The notes: a model not told the origin generated them from the sequence alone. Positions 6,369-12,621 are shown, counted from the first letter of the stretch. The stretch is 12,621 nucleotides of DNA from Acetobacteraceae bacterium (GCA_030039695.1 JASHVB010000706.1:1-12621), one strand, 5' to 3'. Numbers and translations are program-made.

Positions 6369-7172
6369 ATGGTAACGATGACAGGCGCCACCTACGAACT
6401 GCTGGCGCTGCGCTACGGCATTTTCGACGGGCGGCTGCAGTTTCAGAACTACATCATCCCCGACGATCACGCCGCACCTGATCCGCTGGATTTCTTCGTC
6501 TTTGCTATTCGCGGCAACGGACGGACTATCGTGATGGACACCGGATTCAACCCGGTGAGTGCCACGCGGCGCGGACGCGAATTGCTGCGCACACCGGCCC
6601 AGGCATTGCTCGATGCCGGGATCGATCCAGCCGGGGTGAAGGATGTGGTGCTGACGCATATGCACTGGGACCATGCGGGCGGGATGGAGTATTTCCCCAA
6701 GGCGACATTCCACATCCAGGCGGCGGAGATGGCATACTGCACCGGCCCCTGCATGTGCGAGCCGTTTTTGCGGCGGCCGTTCGATGTGGATGATGTGCAG
6801 AGCGCCGTGCGTGCGCTGTACTCCAACCGGTTGCAGGTTTATGAAGGCACGCGCGAGATTGCGCCGGGAATTACCGTGCACCTAATCGGCGGCCACTCGG
6901 GCGGGATTCAATCGATCCGCGTGCCGACCAAGCGCGGCTGGGTCGTACTGGCAGGCGATGCGACGCATCTGTGGGGGAACATTCGCAAGCGCATGCCGTT
7001 CCCGGTGGTGGTGGATGTCGCGCGGATGCTGAGGGGATTCGACATTCTGAATGGACTGGCGGATGGGGCGGACCATATCATTCCAGGGCACGATCCGCTG
7101 ATCCTGAAGCGGTTCCCCGCTGTGGGGGGGAACACGGAGATCGTTCGGGTTGATCTCGAGCCGATTGGCTGA
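6369..7172 (+). CDS. MBL-fold metallohydrolase, N-acyl homoserine lactonase-like
   Basis: 267-residue metallo-beta-lactamase-fold hydrolase, probably cytosolic because no signal peptide is visible. The dinuclear metal site is complete: THMHWDHAGG gives His97, His99, Asp101 and His102. The bridging side is LIGGHSGG (His), AGDATHLW (Asp) and IIPGHDP (His). Length and the FDTG-like VMDTGFNP loop fit the AiiA/AttM-like lactonase group. That group opens homoserine-lactone or other lactone rings. Similar proteins are often found beside catabolic genes rather than quorum-sensing genes, and here the neighbours are a lactone-related PcaC-like protein and a hydroxyacid dehydrogenase. A role on a pathway lactone is therefore as plausible as quorum quenching. 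ATG 6369 is supported by GGGAGG 7 nt upstream; the longer frame back to 6270 has no family sequence. An unusual Cys pair (TGPCMCEP) is present. Confidence 0.88.
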   Translation: MVTMTGATYELLALRYGIFDGRLQFQNYIIPDDHAAPDPLDFFVFAIRGNGRTIVMDTGFNPVSATRRGRELLRTPAQALLDAGIDPAGVKDVVLTHMHWDHAGGMEYFPKATFHIQAAEMAYCTGPCMCEPFLRRPFDVDDVQSAVRALYSNRLQVYEGTREIAPGITVHLIGGHSGGIQSIRVPTKRGWVVLAGDATHLWGNIRKRMPFPVVVDVARMLRGFDILNGLADGADHIIPGHDPLILKRFPAVGGNTEIVRVDLEPIG

Positions 7173-7266
7173 CCTGGAATGGCAAGGGAGCCATCCGGTC
7201 TTGGGTCCCTCGCCGTCGATGCTTCGCGCCTTGAGCTCTCAGGGCGCAGCGCGGCGCGGCGGCAGG
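7173..7266. other. Convergent gap between MBL-fold and solute-binding protein genes
   Basis: 94 bp between the two convergent stop codons. I see no gene and no clear terminator hairpin with a T-tract. Confidence 0.5.
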
Positions 7267-8751
7267 TCATTGAACAGCCATCCCTTGCGGCCGGATCAGG
7301 CCATCCGGTGTTGGCACGAACCCGGTCACCCGGTCGCTCAGCGCCCATATCCATCTCGCATGATACAGCACAATATGCGGCAGGTCGTGCAGATAGACGT
7401 CCACGATCTGCCGGTACAGCGCCTGCCGTGCCGCCACGTCGGTGACGCCGCGAGCCTTCGCGAGCAGCGCGTCGAATGTGGGGTTGCAATACTTGCCCCA
7501 GTTGAGGAACCCATCGCATTGCAGCCAGATCGCCACGTTGCCGTCGGGATCGGGCCGACCGCTCCAGATCACCACGGTCGCGTCATAGTCTCCTGACCTG
7601 GCTTTTGCCACCTGCGCGTTGGCTTCGGCGGTTTCCAGTTTCACATCGAAACCCGCGTCATCCGCCATTGACTGCAAGACCTGTCCGACCTGTTGCTCCA
7701 CCGAGCTGTTGCCGATCAGCAAGGTGAACGCCGGATGCGGCATGCCTGCCTGCGCGAGCAGCGCCTTGGCGCGCGTGAGATTGCGTGGCGGCACCGGGTG
7801 GTTCGGATCCCAATAGCGACTACCAGGTGCCTCGAACTGGTTGTTAGGCAGGAACTGCCCGTCCATCACCACACTGTTCAATGCAGCGCGATCGATCGAC
7901 GCCTCTAGCGCCGCGCGCACGCGCTGGACGCTCAGTGGTCCCTTGCGAGACACATTGATGCTGATCGAGTAGTAAGCCAGTGCCGTCTGGCTCACCAGCC
8001 GCAGCTTCGGATTCTTGCTGACCCTGGCGGCATCGGTTGGCGACAGCCGCTCCAGCATATCGAGCTGACCAGCCTCTAGGTCCAGCAGGCGCACCGTGCT
8101 GTCGACGATCGGATTGTACTCGATGCGGTCGAGGTGAACGGCGGCAGCGTTCCAATAGCCCGGAAAGCGGTCCACGACGATGCGGTCCTGTGCCACGCGT
8201 GCAGTCAATTTAAACGGTCCAGCGCAAGGCAACGTCCGGCTCACGTCACCATTGAACGCGGCGGGCGAGATCATCATGCCGGCGCGGTCGGCCAGCACTG
8301 CCACCAGCGGTGCATAGGGATGCGACAGATGCAGCCGAACCGTGTGCGGATCGATCACTTCGACCGACGACACCGGTTTCAGTTCTGACTTCCGCAGGCT
8401 TTCCGGCGCTGTGCGGTAGCGTTGTAGATTGGCGACAACCGCGTTGGCGTCCATCAGACTGCCATCTTGAAAATGCACGCCATCACGCAGTGTCAGCGTC
8501 AGCGCGAGATTGTCCGGCGACCACGACCACGCGGTGGCAAGCTGCGGCACGAAATTGTTGTGCGCGTCCGTATCGATCAGCTTGTCGCAGACGGCGGAAA
8601 ACACGATTCGTCCGACGAACGTACCGGAGCGGGCGGGGTCCAGTGCGTCAGGGTCTTCGTTCAGCCCAATGCGCAGCACGCCTGATGCATGTGCCGCAGC
8701 GCCGAACAAACATCCCGTCACCACAAGTACGATCGGCCACAACCGGCGCAT
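7267..8751 (-). CDS. ABC transporter substrate-binding protein, family 5 (peptide/nickel/opine type)
   Basis: 494-residue periplasmic binding protein that would deliver oligopeptides, opines, nickel chelates or similar ligands to an ABC importer. It begins with a secretion signal, MRRLWPIVLVVTGCLFGAAAHA, with cleavage likely after AHA. The internal VTGC also resembles a lipobox, so lipid attachment at Cys14 is an alternative. The mature start GVLRIGLNEDPDALDPARSG is typical of SBP_bac_5, as are LTLTLRDGVHFQDGSLMDANAVV, GPFKLTA, FPGYWN and a C-terminal ALYRQIVDVYLHDLPHIVLYH. Length is normal for the family. The ATG has AGGGGAAA 5-8 nt upstream. No permease or ATPase gene is adjacent in the window, so the rest of the importer lies elsewhere or the protein is an orphan. 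A convincing promoter lies 43 nt upstream of the start. Confidence 0.92.
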   Translation of the reverse strand: MRRLWPIVLVVTGCLFGAAAHASGVLRIGLNEDPDALDPARSGTFVGRIVFSAVCDKLIDTDAHNNFVPQLATAWSWSPDNLALTLTLRDGVHFQDGSLMDANAVVANLQRYRTAPESLRKSELKPVSSVEVIDPHTVRLHLSHPYAPLVAVLADRAGMMISPAAFNGDVSRTLPCAGPFKLTARVAQDRIVVDRFPGYWNAAAVHLDRIEYNPIVDSTVRLLDLEAGQLDMLERLSPTDAARVSKNPKLRLVSQTALAYYSISINVSRKGPLSVQRVRAALEASIDRAALNSVVMDGQFLPNNQFEAPGSRYWDPNHPVPPRNLTRAKALLAQAGMPHPAFTLLIGNSSVEQQVGQVLQSMADDAGFDVKLETAEANAQVAKARSGDYDATVVIWSGRPDPDGNVAIWLQCDGFLNWGKYCNPTFDALLAKARGVTDVAARQALYRQIVDVYLHDLPHIVLYHARWIWALSDRVTGFVPTPDGLIRPQGMAVQ

Positions 8752-8769
8752 GAAATTTCCCCTATGACG

Positions 8770-8822
8770 CCACCCGTTCAGTATCCGGGTGGAATTATGC
8801 CAGCCGCGGGGATTTATGCCAG
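8770..8822 (-). promoter_or_regulatory. Sigma70-type promoter and 5' hairpin for the solute-binding protein gene
   Basis: On the minus strand CTGGCA (8822-8817) and CATAAT (8799-8794) are separated by 17 bp, with 4/6 and 5/6 matches to the sigma70 consensus. Transcription would start near 8787. Right there lies CCACCCG (8792-8786 read leftward), which pairs with CGGGTGG (8776-8770) across a 9-nt loop and would form a 7-bp hairpin near the 5' end of the mRNA. The promoter elements sit inside two direct copies of GCTGGCATAA (8823-8814 and 8804-8795, 19 bp apart), which could be a regulator's tandem half-sites. Confidence 0.45.
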
Positions 8823-8885
8823 CAAGGCCCAGCGCGCCTCGCCCACTTCTGTCGACCAGACTGACATTGCGTAAAGAAAAGGACC

Positions 8886-8914
8886 TTGGTTCGTAACTGG
8901 AGTTCGCCTATACT
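8886..8914 (+). promoter_or_regulatory. Sigma70-type promoter for the peroxiredoxin gene
   Basis: TTGGTT (8886-8891) and TATACT (8909-8914) are separated by exactly 17 bp and lie 41 bp before the peroxiredoxin start. An inverted repeat, TGGAGT-N8-ACTCCA (8898-8917), overlaps the -10 box and could be an operator. The promoter looks intact even though the gene it serves is interrupted. Confidence 0.5.
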
Positions 8915-8954
8915 CCATCGATCCTGAATGCTTCGACAGAGTTAAGAGAATAAA

Positions 8955-9596
8955 TTGGCAATCCAATTCGGCCAGATAGCACCCTATTTCTATCAGGACA
9001 GCACGGTTGGGAAAATTCGGTGTCGTGATTGGCTGGGTGATTCATGGGGTGTCTTGTTCAGTCACCCGAAGGACTAGACACCGGTCTGCACCACCGAACT
9101 GGCCGACGTCGCCCGCCTCAAGCCGGAATGGGACAAGCGCCGCGTCAAGCCGATCGGCCTGTCGGCCGATCCCGCCGACAGCCACGCAGGCTGGGAGCGC
9201 GACATCCAGGAAACGCAAGGCCAGGCACTGAATTTCCCCGTGCTCGCTGACCCCGACCGCAAAGTGTCCGACCGTTACGACATGGTCCATCGGTAGGCCG
9301 ATCCGACGATCACAGTCCGCACCGTGTTTATCATCGACCCGAACGAGAAGGCGCCGTTGATGCTGACCTACCCCGCGAGCACCGGGCGGAATTTCGACGA
9401 GATCCTGCGGGTGATCGACAGCCTGCAGCTCACCGATGCACACAAGGTGGCCACGCCGGTGAACTGGACCGACGGCAAGCCGGTGATCAATGTGCCGAGC
9501 GTGTCGAACGATGAAGCGACGCAGCGCTTTCCCCGCGGGTGGAAGGAGGTGAAGCTGTATCTGCGGGTGGTGGACCAACCGCCGTTGCCACGCTAG
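8955..9596 (+). pseudogene. 1-Cys peroxiredoxin (Prx6 type) interrupted by two in-frame TAG codons
   Basis: This would be a cytosolic thiol peroxidase of about 213 residues that reduces hydrogen and organic peroxides. A single frame runs from TTG 8955 (residues AIQFGQIAP follow, where relatives have ATG) to TAG 9594-9596. It is broken by TAG at 9075-9077 (codon 41) and TAG at 9294-9296 (codon 114). The stops replace the Tyr of the family's KDYTPVCTTEL and the Glu of HPEADPT. The peroxidatic Cys (codon 45, TPVCTTELADVARL) is intact, as are IGLSADPADSHAGW, NFPVLADPDRKVS, TVFIIDPNEK, LTYPASTGRNFDEILRVIDS, VATPVNW and the C-terminal Prx6 tail. Other unusual residues suggest drift: YFYQ for DFEQ, IRCRD for IRFHD and VINVPS for VIIVPS. 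There is no frameshift, so decay appears recent. Read-through of TAG is a remote alternative. Confidence 0.85.
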
Positions 9597-9611
9597 CCAC
9601 GGCTCAGTGGA

Positions 9612-9637
9612 CCGGATCACTATCGATAGTTATCCGG
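9612..9637. repeat. 26-bp near-perfect palindrome downstream of the peroxiredoxin
   Basis: CCGGAT (9612-9617) and ATCCGG (9632-9637) flank the self-complementary core ACTATCGATAGT (9619-9630). The only mismatch is the pair 9618/9631 (C opposite T). It starts 15 bp after the peroxiredoxin stop and ends 37 bp before the Pho box. No T-run follows, so it is either a weak terminator or a dimeric protein-binding site. Confidence 0.65.
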
Positions 9638-9674
9638 CTATATGGCTCCGATATCCGTGCCGTCGAGCTAGTTT

Positions 9675-9696
9675 CTGTCATCGAACCTTCATCGAA
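9675..9696 (+). promoter_or_regulatory. PhoB box (Pho box) upstream of pstB
   Basis: Two direct 11-bp units, CTGTCATCGAA (9675-9685) and CCTTCATCGAA (9686-9696), match the PhoB pattern CTGTCAT-N4 repeated in tandem. The first heptamer is perfect and the second matches at 5 of 7. A third, weaker unit may begin at 9697 (TTGCAAT, 4 of 7). Phosphorylated PhoB would recruit RNA polymerase here in place of a -35 box. The expected -10 position (about 9703-9708, TTTGTA) is a poor match. The box lies 256 bp ahead of pstB in the same direction and fits autoregulation of the phoB gene downstream. Confidence 0.72.
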
Positions 9697-9951
9697 TTGC
9701 AATTTGTACGTCTCATGCAACGCCTAGGAGACACTTGGCCGTTGTGCCACAGACTCCTGACGAGGGTGGGTCGTGCCTGGCAGTGCTCGCCACAGACGTG
9801 ACCCTCTCGAACCGGCCGCGCCGAGGCCCATTCCGAGTGCGTGGGCGCCGATCCATCGACTGACGCCGCGGCTGGGCATCGCTAGCCGGTGCGGGGCTGC
9901 CAGCAGGCCAATCACTGCCTATTCCGCGCGATGCGCCGGGAGCTGAATGAA

Positions 9952-10785
9952 ATGAGCATGACGATGAACGAGCATCAAGGACAATCGGAGCCATTGACTG
10001 GCATGGCGTCTCGCGCGGACGTACCACTGAACGAGGCGCGCCTTGCCATCCGCAACCTGAATTTTTATTACGGCACAAACCAGGCGCTGAAGAACATCAA
10101 CCTCGATCTGCCGGACTGTCAGGTGACTGGCATGATCGGACCATCGGGCTGTGGCAAATCCACGCTGCTTCGCACGCTGAACCGCATGTACGACCTCTAC
10201 CCAGGCCAGCGTGCAACCGGCGAGGTGATGATGGACGGCGAGAACATCATCGATCCGAAAATCAATCTGAACGCGCTGCGTGCCAAGATCGGTATGGTGT
10301 TCCAGAAGCCAACGCCGTTCCCGATGAGCATATACGAAAACATCGCCTTCGGCGTGAAGTTGCATGAGAAGCTGTCGAAGTCGCAGATGGACGAGCGCGT
10401 GGAATGGTCGCTGCGGCGCGGTGCGCTGTGGGACGAAGTGAAGGACCGGCTGAACACCTCAGCTCTGGGTCTGTCAGGCGGTCAGCAGCAGCGCCTCTGC
10501 ATCGCCCGCACGATCGCCGTGCGTCCCGACGTCATCCTGTTCGATGAACCGACCAGCGCGCTCGATCCTATCAGCACTTTGAAGATCGAAGAGCTGATTG
10601 ACGAACTAAAGAAGGACTTCACCATCGCTATTGTGACGCACAACATGCAGCAGGCGGCACGTTGCGCCGACCAGGTGGCATTTTTTTACCTCGGCGAGCT
10701 GGTGGAGGTTGCGCCGGCCATGCAGATGTTCACTTCGCCGCGCGAACGCCGCACCCAAGACTACATCACTGGTCGCTTCGGCTGA
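9952..10785 (+). CDS. pstB: Phosphate ABC transporter ATP-binding protein PstB
   Basis: 277-residue ATPase of the high-affinity phosphate importer PstSCAB. It binds the PstC/PstA permease at the inner membrane and also helps signal phosphate status to PhoR through PhoU. Walker [10 protein letters not shown] occupies residues 63-71, the Q-loop is Gln118 ([20 protein letters not shown]) and the signature LSGGQQQRL is at 174-182. Walker B VILFDEP is at 194-200, followed by TSALDP, and the switch His is His230 (VTHNM). [17 protein letters not shown] is a strong PstB marker. GGGAG at 9938-9942, 9 nt before ATG 9952, favours this start. Upstream in-frame ATG 9931 and the frame to 9889 lack such a site. 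It opens a pstB-phoU-phoB operon behind a Pho box. The other transporter genes, pstS, pstC and pstA, are not adjacent. Confidence 0.96.
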   Translation: MSMTMNEHQGQSEPLTGMASRADVPLNEARLAIRNLNFYYGTNQALKNINLDLPDCQVTGMIGPSGCGKSTLLRTLNRMYDLYPGQRATGEVMMDGENIIDPKINLNALRAKIGMVFQKPTPFPMSIYENIAFGVKLHEKLSKSQMDERVEWSLRRGALWDEVKDRLNTSALGLSGGQQQRLCIARTIAVRPDVILFDEPTSALDPISTLKIEELIDELKKDFTIAIVTHNMQQAARCADQVAFFYLGELVEVAPAMQMFTSPRERRTQDYITGRFG

Positions 10786-10804
10786 CCGGGAGGAGATGCA
10801 AGCG

Positions 10805-11524
10805 ATGGGCGACGCTCCAGAACACCTGGTCAAGAGTTTCGACCAGCAGCTCAAACGGCTGCGCAACTTCCTGACCGAGATGGGTGGCATTGTCGAAAAC
10901 CAGGTCGCGCTGGCGACCGAGGCAGTTCTCGACCGCGACGCGAGCGCGGCAACCCGCGCCGTCGAGGCGGATCCCAAGGTGGACGCACTGGAGCGCGAGG
11001 CTGAGCAATTCGTGATTGGCCTGCTGGCGCTGCGTCAGCCAGTGGCGGGCGACCTGCGGCAGATCGTGGCTGCGTTGAAAATCTCGAGTGAACTGGAGCG
11101 CATCGGCGATTACGCCGCGAACGTCGCGAAGCGCAGCATCGTTCTGGCGCAGTTCAGTCTGCCAGCATCGCTGGCCGGACTGGGCAACATGGCGCGGCTG
11201 GTGCAGGAGCAACTGAAGACGATCATCGACGCGATTGGCGATGGCGACACCGAAAAAGCCATCAGCGTCTGGCGCTCCGACGAGATCGTCGATGACCTCT
11301 ACAATGCGATCTTCCGCGAGCTGATCACCTACATGATGGAAGATCCACGCAACATCACGCCGTGCACGCACCTTTTGTTCATCGCCAAGAACCTGGAACG
11401 GATGGGCGATCACGCCACGAATATAGCTGAGATGGTCTATTACACGGTGACCGGACAGGTGCTGCCAGACACGCGGCCAAAAGGTAACAGCGCCGCGTAT
11501 GCTGTCGTGCGTATGAAAGAATAA
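10805..11524 (+). CDS. phoU: Phosphate signalling complex protein PhoU
   Basis: 239-residue soluble all-helical protein that links the Pst transporter to the PhoR/PhoB system and keeps the Pho regulon off when phosphate is plentiful. It has the two tandem three-helix PhoU repeats. Their metal-binding E/D-x-x-x-D motifs are ELERIGDYAANVAKR (about residues 96-110) and NLERMGDHATNIAEMVYY (about 196-213). LRQPVAGDLRQIVAALKISSELERIGD is a family hallmark. Length is typical (about 235-240). Two ATGs are possible. GGGAGGAG (10788-10795) ends right at ATG 10796, but lies 9 nt before ATG 10805, so 10805 is preferred. It begins 19 nt after pstB, and its TAA overlaps the A of an ATG in the phoB frame, so the three genes form one operon. 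Confidence 0.95.
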   Translation: MGDAPEHLVKSFDQQLKRLRNFLTEMGGIVENQVALATEAVLDRDASAATRAVEADPKVDALEREAEQFVIGLLALRQPVAGDLRQIVAALKISSELERIGDYAANVAKRSIVLAQFSLPASLAGLGNMARLVQEQLKTIIDAIGDGDTEKAISVWRSDEIVDDLYNAIFRELITYMMEDPRNITPCTHLLFIAKNLERMGDHATNIAEMVYYTVTGQVLPDTRPKGNSAAYAVVRMKE

Positions 11525-11547
11525 TGTCAGCAGTCAGGGGAAAACAC

Positions 11548-12264
11548 ATGCCCGATGGTATGTCCGGCACCACCAAGCCAATGGTGCTGGTAGTGGAGGA
11601 CGAGGCCTCGCTGGTGACGATGCTGCGCTATAACCTGGAAAAGCAGGGCTTCCGCGTGGAGGAAGCGGCCGACGGCCAGGAAGCGCTAACCCGCATCGCC
11701 GAGACGCAGCCCGACCTCGTACTGCTGGACTGGATGTTGCCTGTGGTGTCCGGCATCGAAGTCTGCCGGCAGATCCGCCGCCGCCCAGCGACGCGCGAAC
11801 TGCCGGTGATCATGTTGACTGCTCGCACCGAGGACCAGGATGCAGTGCGCGCATTGAACACCGGTGCCGACGATTATGTCACCAAGCCGTTCAATCTGGA
11901 CTCGCTGCTCGCGCGGATGCGCGCGCTACTGCGCCGCGCGGGCTCAGTGGCCGCGAAGGGGCAGCTCGCCTTCCATGACATCGCCATGGACCTCGCGGCG
12001 CACCGCGTCACCCGCAATGGCCGCCGCGTGCACCTCGGACCGACAGAGTTCCGCCTGCTGGAATTCCTGATGCAGCACCCGCGCCGCGTGTTCTCCCGCG
12101 AGGAAATGCTGGACGCGGTCTGGGGACCCGACATCCATGTTGAGCCGCGCACCGTCGATGTGCACATCCGCCGCCTGCGCAAGTCGATCAATGCCGACGG
12201 CGAACTGGACGTGGTACGGACGGTGCGGACTGCGGGTTACGCTCTGGACACCGAGCCGGTATAA
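11548..12264 (+). CDS. phoB: Phosphate regulon response regulator PhoB
   Basis: 238-residue two-component response regulator of the OmpR/PhoB class. When phosphorylated by PhoR during phosphate starvation it binds tandem Pho boxes. The receiver domain (about residues 10-130) has the acidic pair Glu17-Asp18, phospho-acceptor Asp61 in LVLLDWMLP (the DWMLP string is typical of PhoB), Thr91 in MLTART and Lys113 in TKPF. The C-terminal winged helix (about 140-238) shows LGPTEFRLLEFLMQHPRRVFSREEMLDAVWG, VDVHIRRLRKSI and VRTVRTAGYALD. ATG 11548 has AGGGGA 6-7 nt upstream. An alternative ATG at 11524 overlaps the phoU stop and would add 8 residues. It is downstream of a Pho box, which implies positive autoregulation. 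The sensor kinase gene phoR is not in the window. It is the last gene before a gap with an FNR-type site. Confidence 0.93.
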   Translation: MPDGMSGTTKPMVLVVEDEASLVTMLRYNLEKQGFRVEEAADGQEALTRIAETQPDLVLLDWMLPVVSGIEVCRQIRRRPATRELPVIMLTARTEDQDAVRALNTGADDYVTKPFNLDSLLARMRALLRRAGSVAAKGQLAFHDIAMDLAAHRVTRNGRRVHLGPTEFRLLEFLMQHPRRVFSREEMLDAVWGPDIHVEPRTVDVHIRRLRKSINADGELDVVRTVRTAGYALDTEPV

Positions 12265-12293
12265 TTCCGCCCCTCCAGGCAGGAAAACAACTC

Positions 12294-12307
12294 TTGACCT
12301 GGATCAA
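12294..12307. promoter_or_regulatory. FNR/FixK/Anr-type binding site before the Hsp20 gene
   Basis: TTGACCTGGATCAA matches TTGA-N6-TCAA exactly, and the FNR consensus TTGAT-N4-ATCAA at 9 of 10 positions. Its centre is about 84 bp before the Hsp20 ATG. If it acts as a class II site (-41.5) the transcript would start near 12342, leaving a 43-nt leader. The -10 region there is not a clear match. Oxygen- or redox-responsive control of the heat-shock gene is inferred. Confidence 0.55.
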
Positions 12308-12384
12308 TGCCTGACCAACCCCTCGGCGGCAGGCTGATGTGGCCAATCGTGGCCCCTATCCGCCCTCAACCAAGGAGAGGAATC

Positions 12385-12621
12385 ATGGCAACCACACCTG
12401 TGGAAGTGAAAAAAGCCGCGCCACCCGCGCCCGCCGTGCCTGACGCGTGGCGCTCGTTGCGCACCGAAATGGACCGCTTGTTCGACCGCTTTGCCAGCGG
12501 TTTCGGCATGCCGTCATTCAGCCGCTTGTTCGACGGGCCGCCCGCGTTCCGGTTCGAAAGTTCGTTCAGCATGCCGGCGCCGGCGATGGACGTGACCGAG
12601 GACAAGGACGCCTACAGGCTT
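12385..12621 (+). CDS. Small heat-shock protein, Hsp20/alpha-crystallin family (5' part only)
   Basis: The first 79 residues of an ATP-independent holdase chaperone; the gene runs off the window edge. A variable N-terminal arm is visible, with WRSLRTEMDRLFDRFASGFG, a hallmark amphipathic segment of bacterial class A/B small Hsps (R-x-E-M-D-R-L-F). A Phe-rich linker follows. PAMDVTEDKDAYRL, the strand that opens the alpha-crystallin domain (P-x-x-D-x-x-E-x-x-x-x-Y), is reached just before the edge. AAGGAGAGG at 12372-12380 makes ATG 12385 certain. The FNR-type box upstream suggests control by oxygen. No CIRCE element or ROSE-like RNA thermometer is evident in the short leader. Confidence 0.9.
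   Translation, partial: MATTPVEVKKAAPPAPAVPDAWRSLRTEMDRLFDRFASGFGMPSFSRLFDGPPAFRFESSFSMPAPAMDVTEDKDAYRL

Larger units (their letters stand above)
9597..9951. other. 355-bp non-coding region between peroxiredoxin remnant and pstB
   Basis: Apart from the palindrome (9612-9637) and the Pho box (9675-9696) I find no gene. A 42-codon frame from TTG 9735, with AGGAG at 9726-9730, to TGA 9861-9863 lies within the predicted long leader of pstB, but it has no recognisable homology and arginine-rich composition. I do not see remains of pstS, pstC or pstA here. The leader of roughly 240 nt is unusually long for a Pho-controlled transcript. Confidence 0.5.

Noticed and set aside
7191..7314. Near-identical 14-bp direct repeat (CCATCCGGTCTTGG / CCATCCGGTGTTGG) as attachment or duplication site
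   Set aside because: The second copy is within the coding sequence of the binding protein, there is no mobile gene nearby, and a chance match is likely in this GC-rich DNA.
8794..8823. Sigma54-like TGGCAT...GC pattern upstream of the solute-binding protein
   Set aside because: The GG-to-GC distance is 13 instead of the required 12, and the TTGC half is absent; a sigma70 reading fits better.
9042..9620. Minus-strand open frame (192 codons) over the peroxiredoxin
   Set aside because: The plus strand carries an unmistakable peroxiredoxin sequence. The antisense frame is a codon-composition shadow of it.
9714..9801. 28-codon frame starting at ATG 9714 just after the Pho box
   Set aside because: No ribosome binding site and no recognisable sequence.

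Overview
The window is GC-rich, densely coded and bacterial. The protein families and the style of PhoB/PhoU/PstB suggest a proteobacterium, most likely an alphaproteobacterium of the Rhodospirillales/Acetobacteraceae type. That placement is a judgement from remembered sequence style, not from a search. I see no rRNA, tRNA, CRISPR array, transposase or phage gene. Most of the window is ordinary chromosome, with two decayed genes and several regulatory signals.

Left part (1-4716). A 3'-truncated MFS transporter of the anion:cation symporter type runs leftward off the window. Divergent from it is an Asp/Glu-racemase-like gene, followed at once by a 96-residue protein of unknown function. About 700 bp without an intact gene follow. 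They hold the remains of an NTF2/SnoaL-like protein, broken by a stop codon and frame changes. Next come a flavin reductase and a luciferase-like (LLM) flavin-dependent oxidoreductase, separated by a perfect 11-bp-stem hairpin. They look like the two halves of a two-component FMNH2-dependent monooxygenase.

Middle part (4717-8751). A leftward pair encodes a carboxymuconolactone-decarboxylase-like protein and a 3-hydroxyisobutyrate-dehydrogenase-family oxidoreductase, 8 nt or less apart. Divergent from the pair is a metallo-beta-lactamase-fold hydrolase of the N-acyl-homoserine-lactonase-like group. A leftward family-5 peptide/nickel-type solute-binding protein follows, with no permease or ATPase beside it. 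Together with the transporter, these genes read as a catabolic or transport neighbourhood for organic acids, aromatics or other carbon compounds. The substrate cannot be read from sequence.

Right part (8752-12621). A peroxiredoxin of the 1-Cys (Prx6) type has a good promoter and an otherwise continuous frame, but carries two in-frame TAG codons and a TTG in place of ATG. Behind it lie a 26-bp near-perfect palindrome and a PhoB box. These precede pstB-phoU-phoB, a compact phosphate-control operon without pstSCA next to it. The window ends inside a small heat-shock protein gene (Hsp20), preceded by an FNR/FixK-type site.
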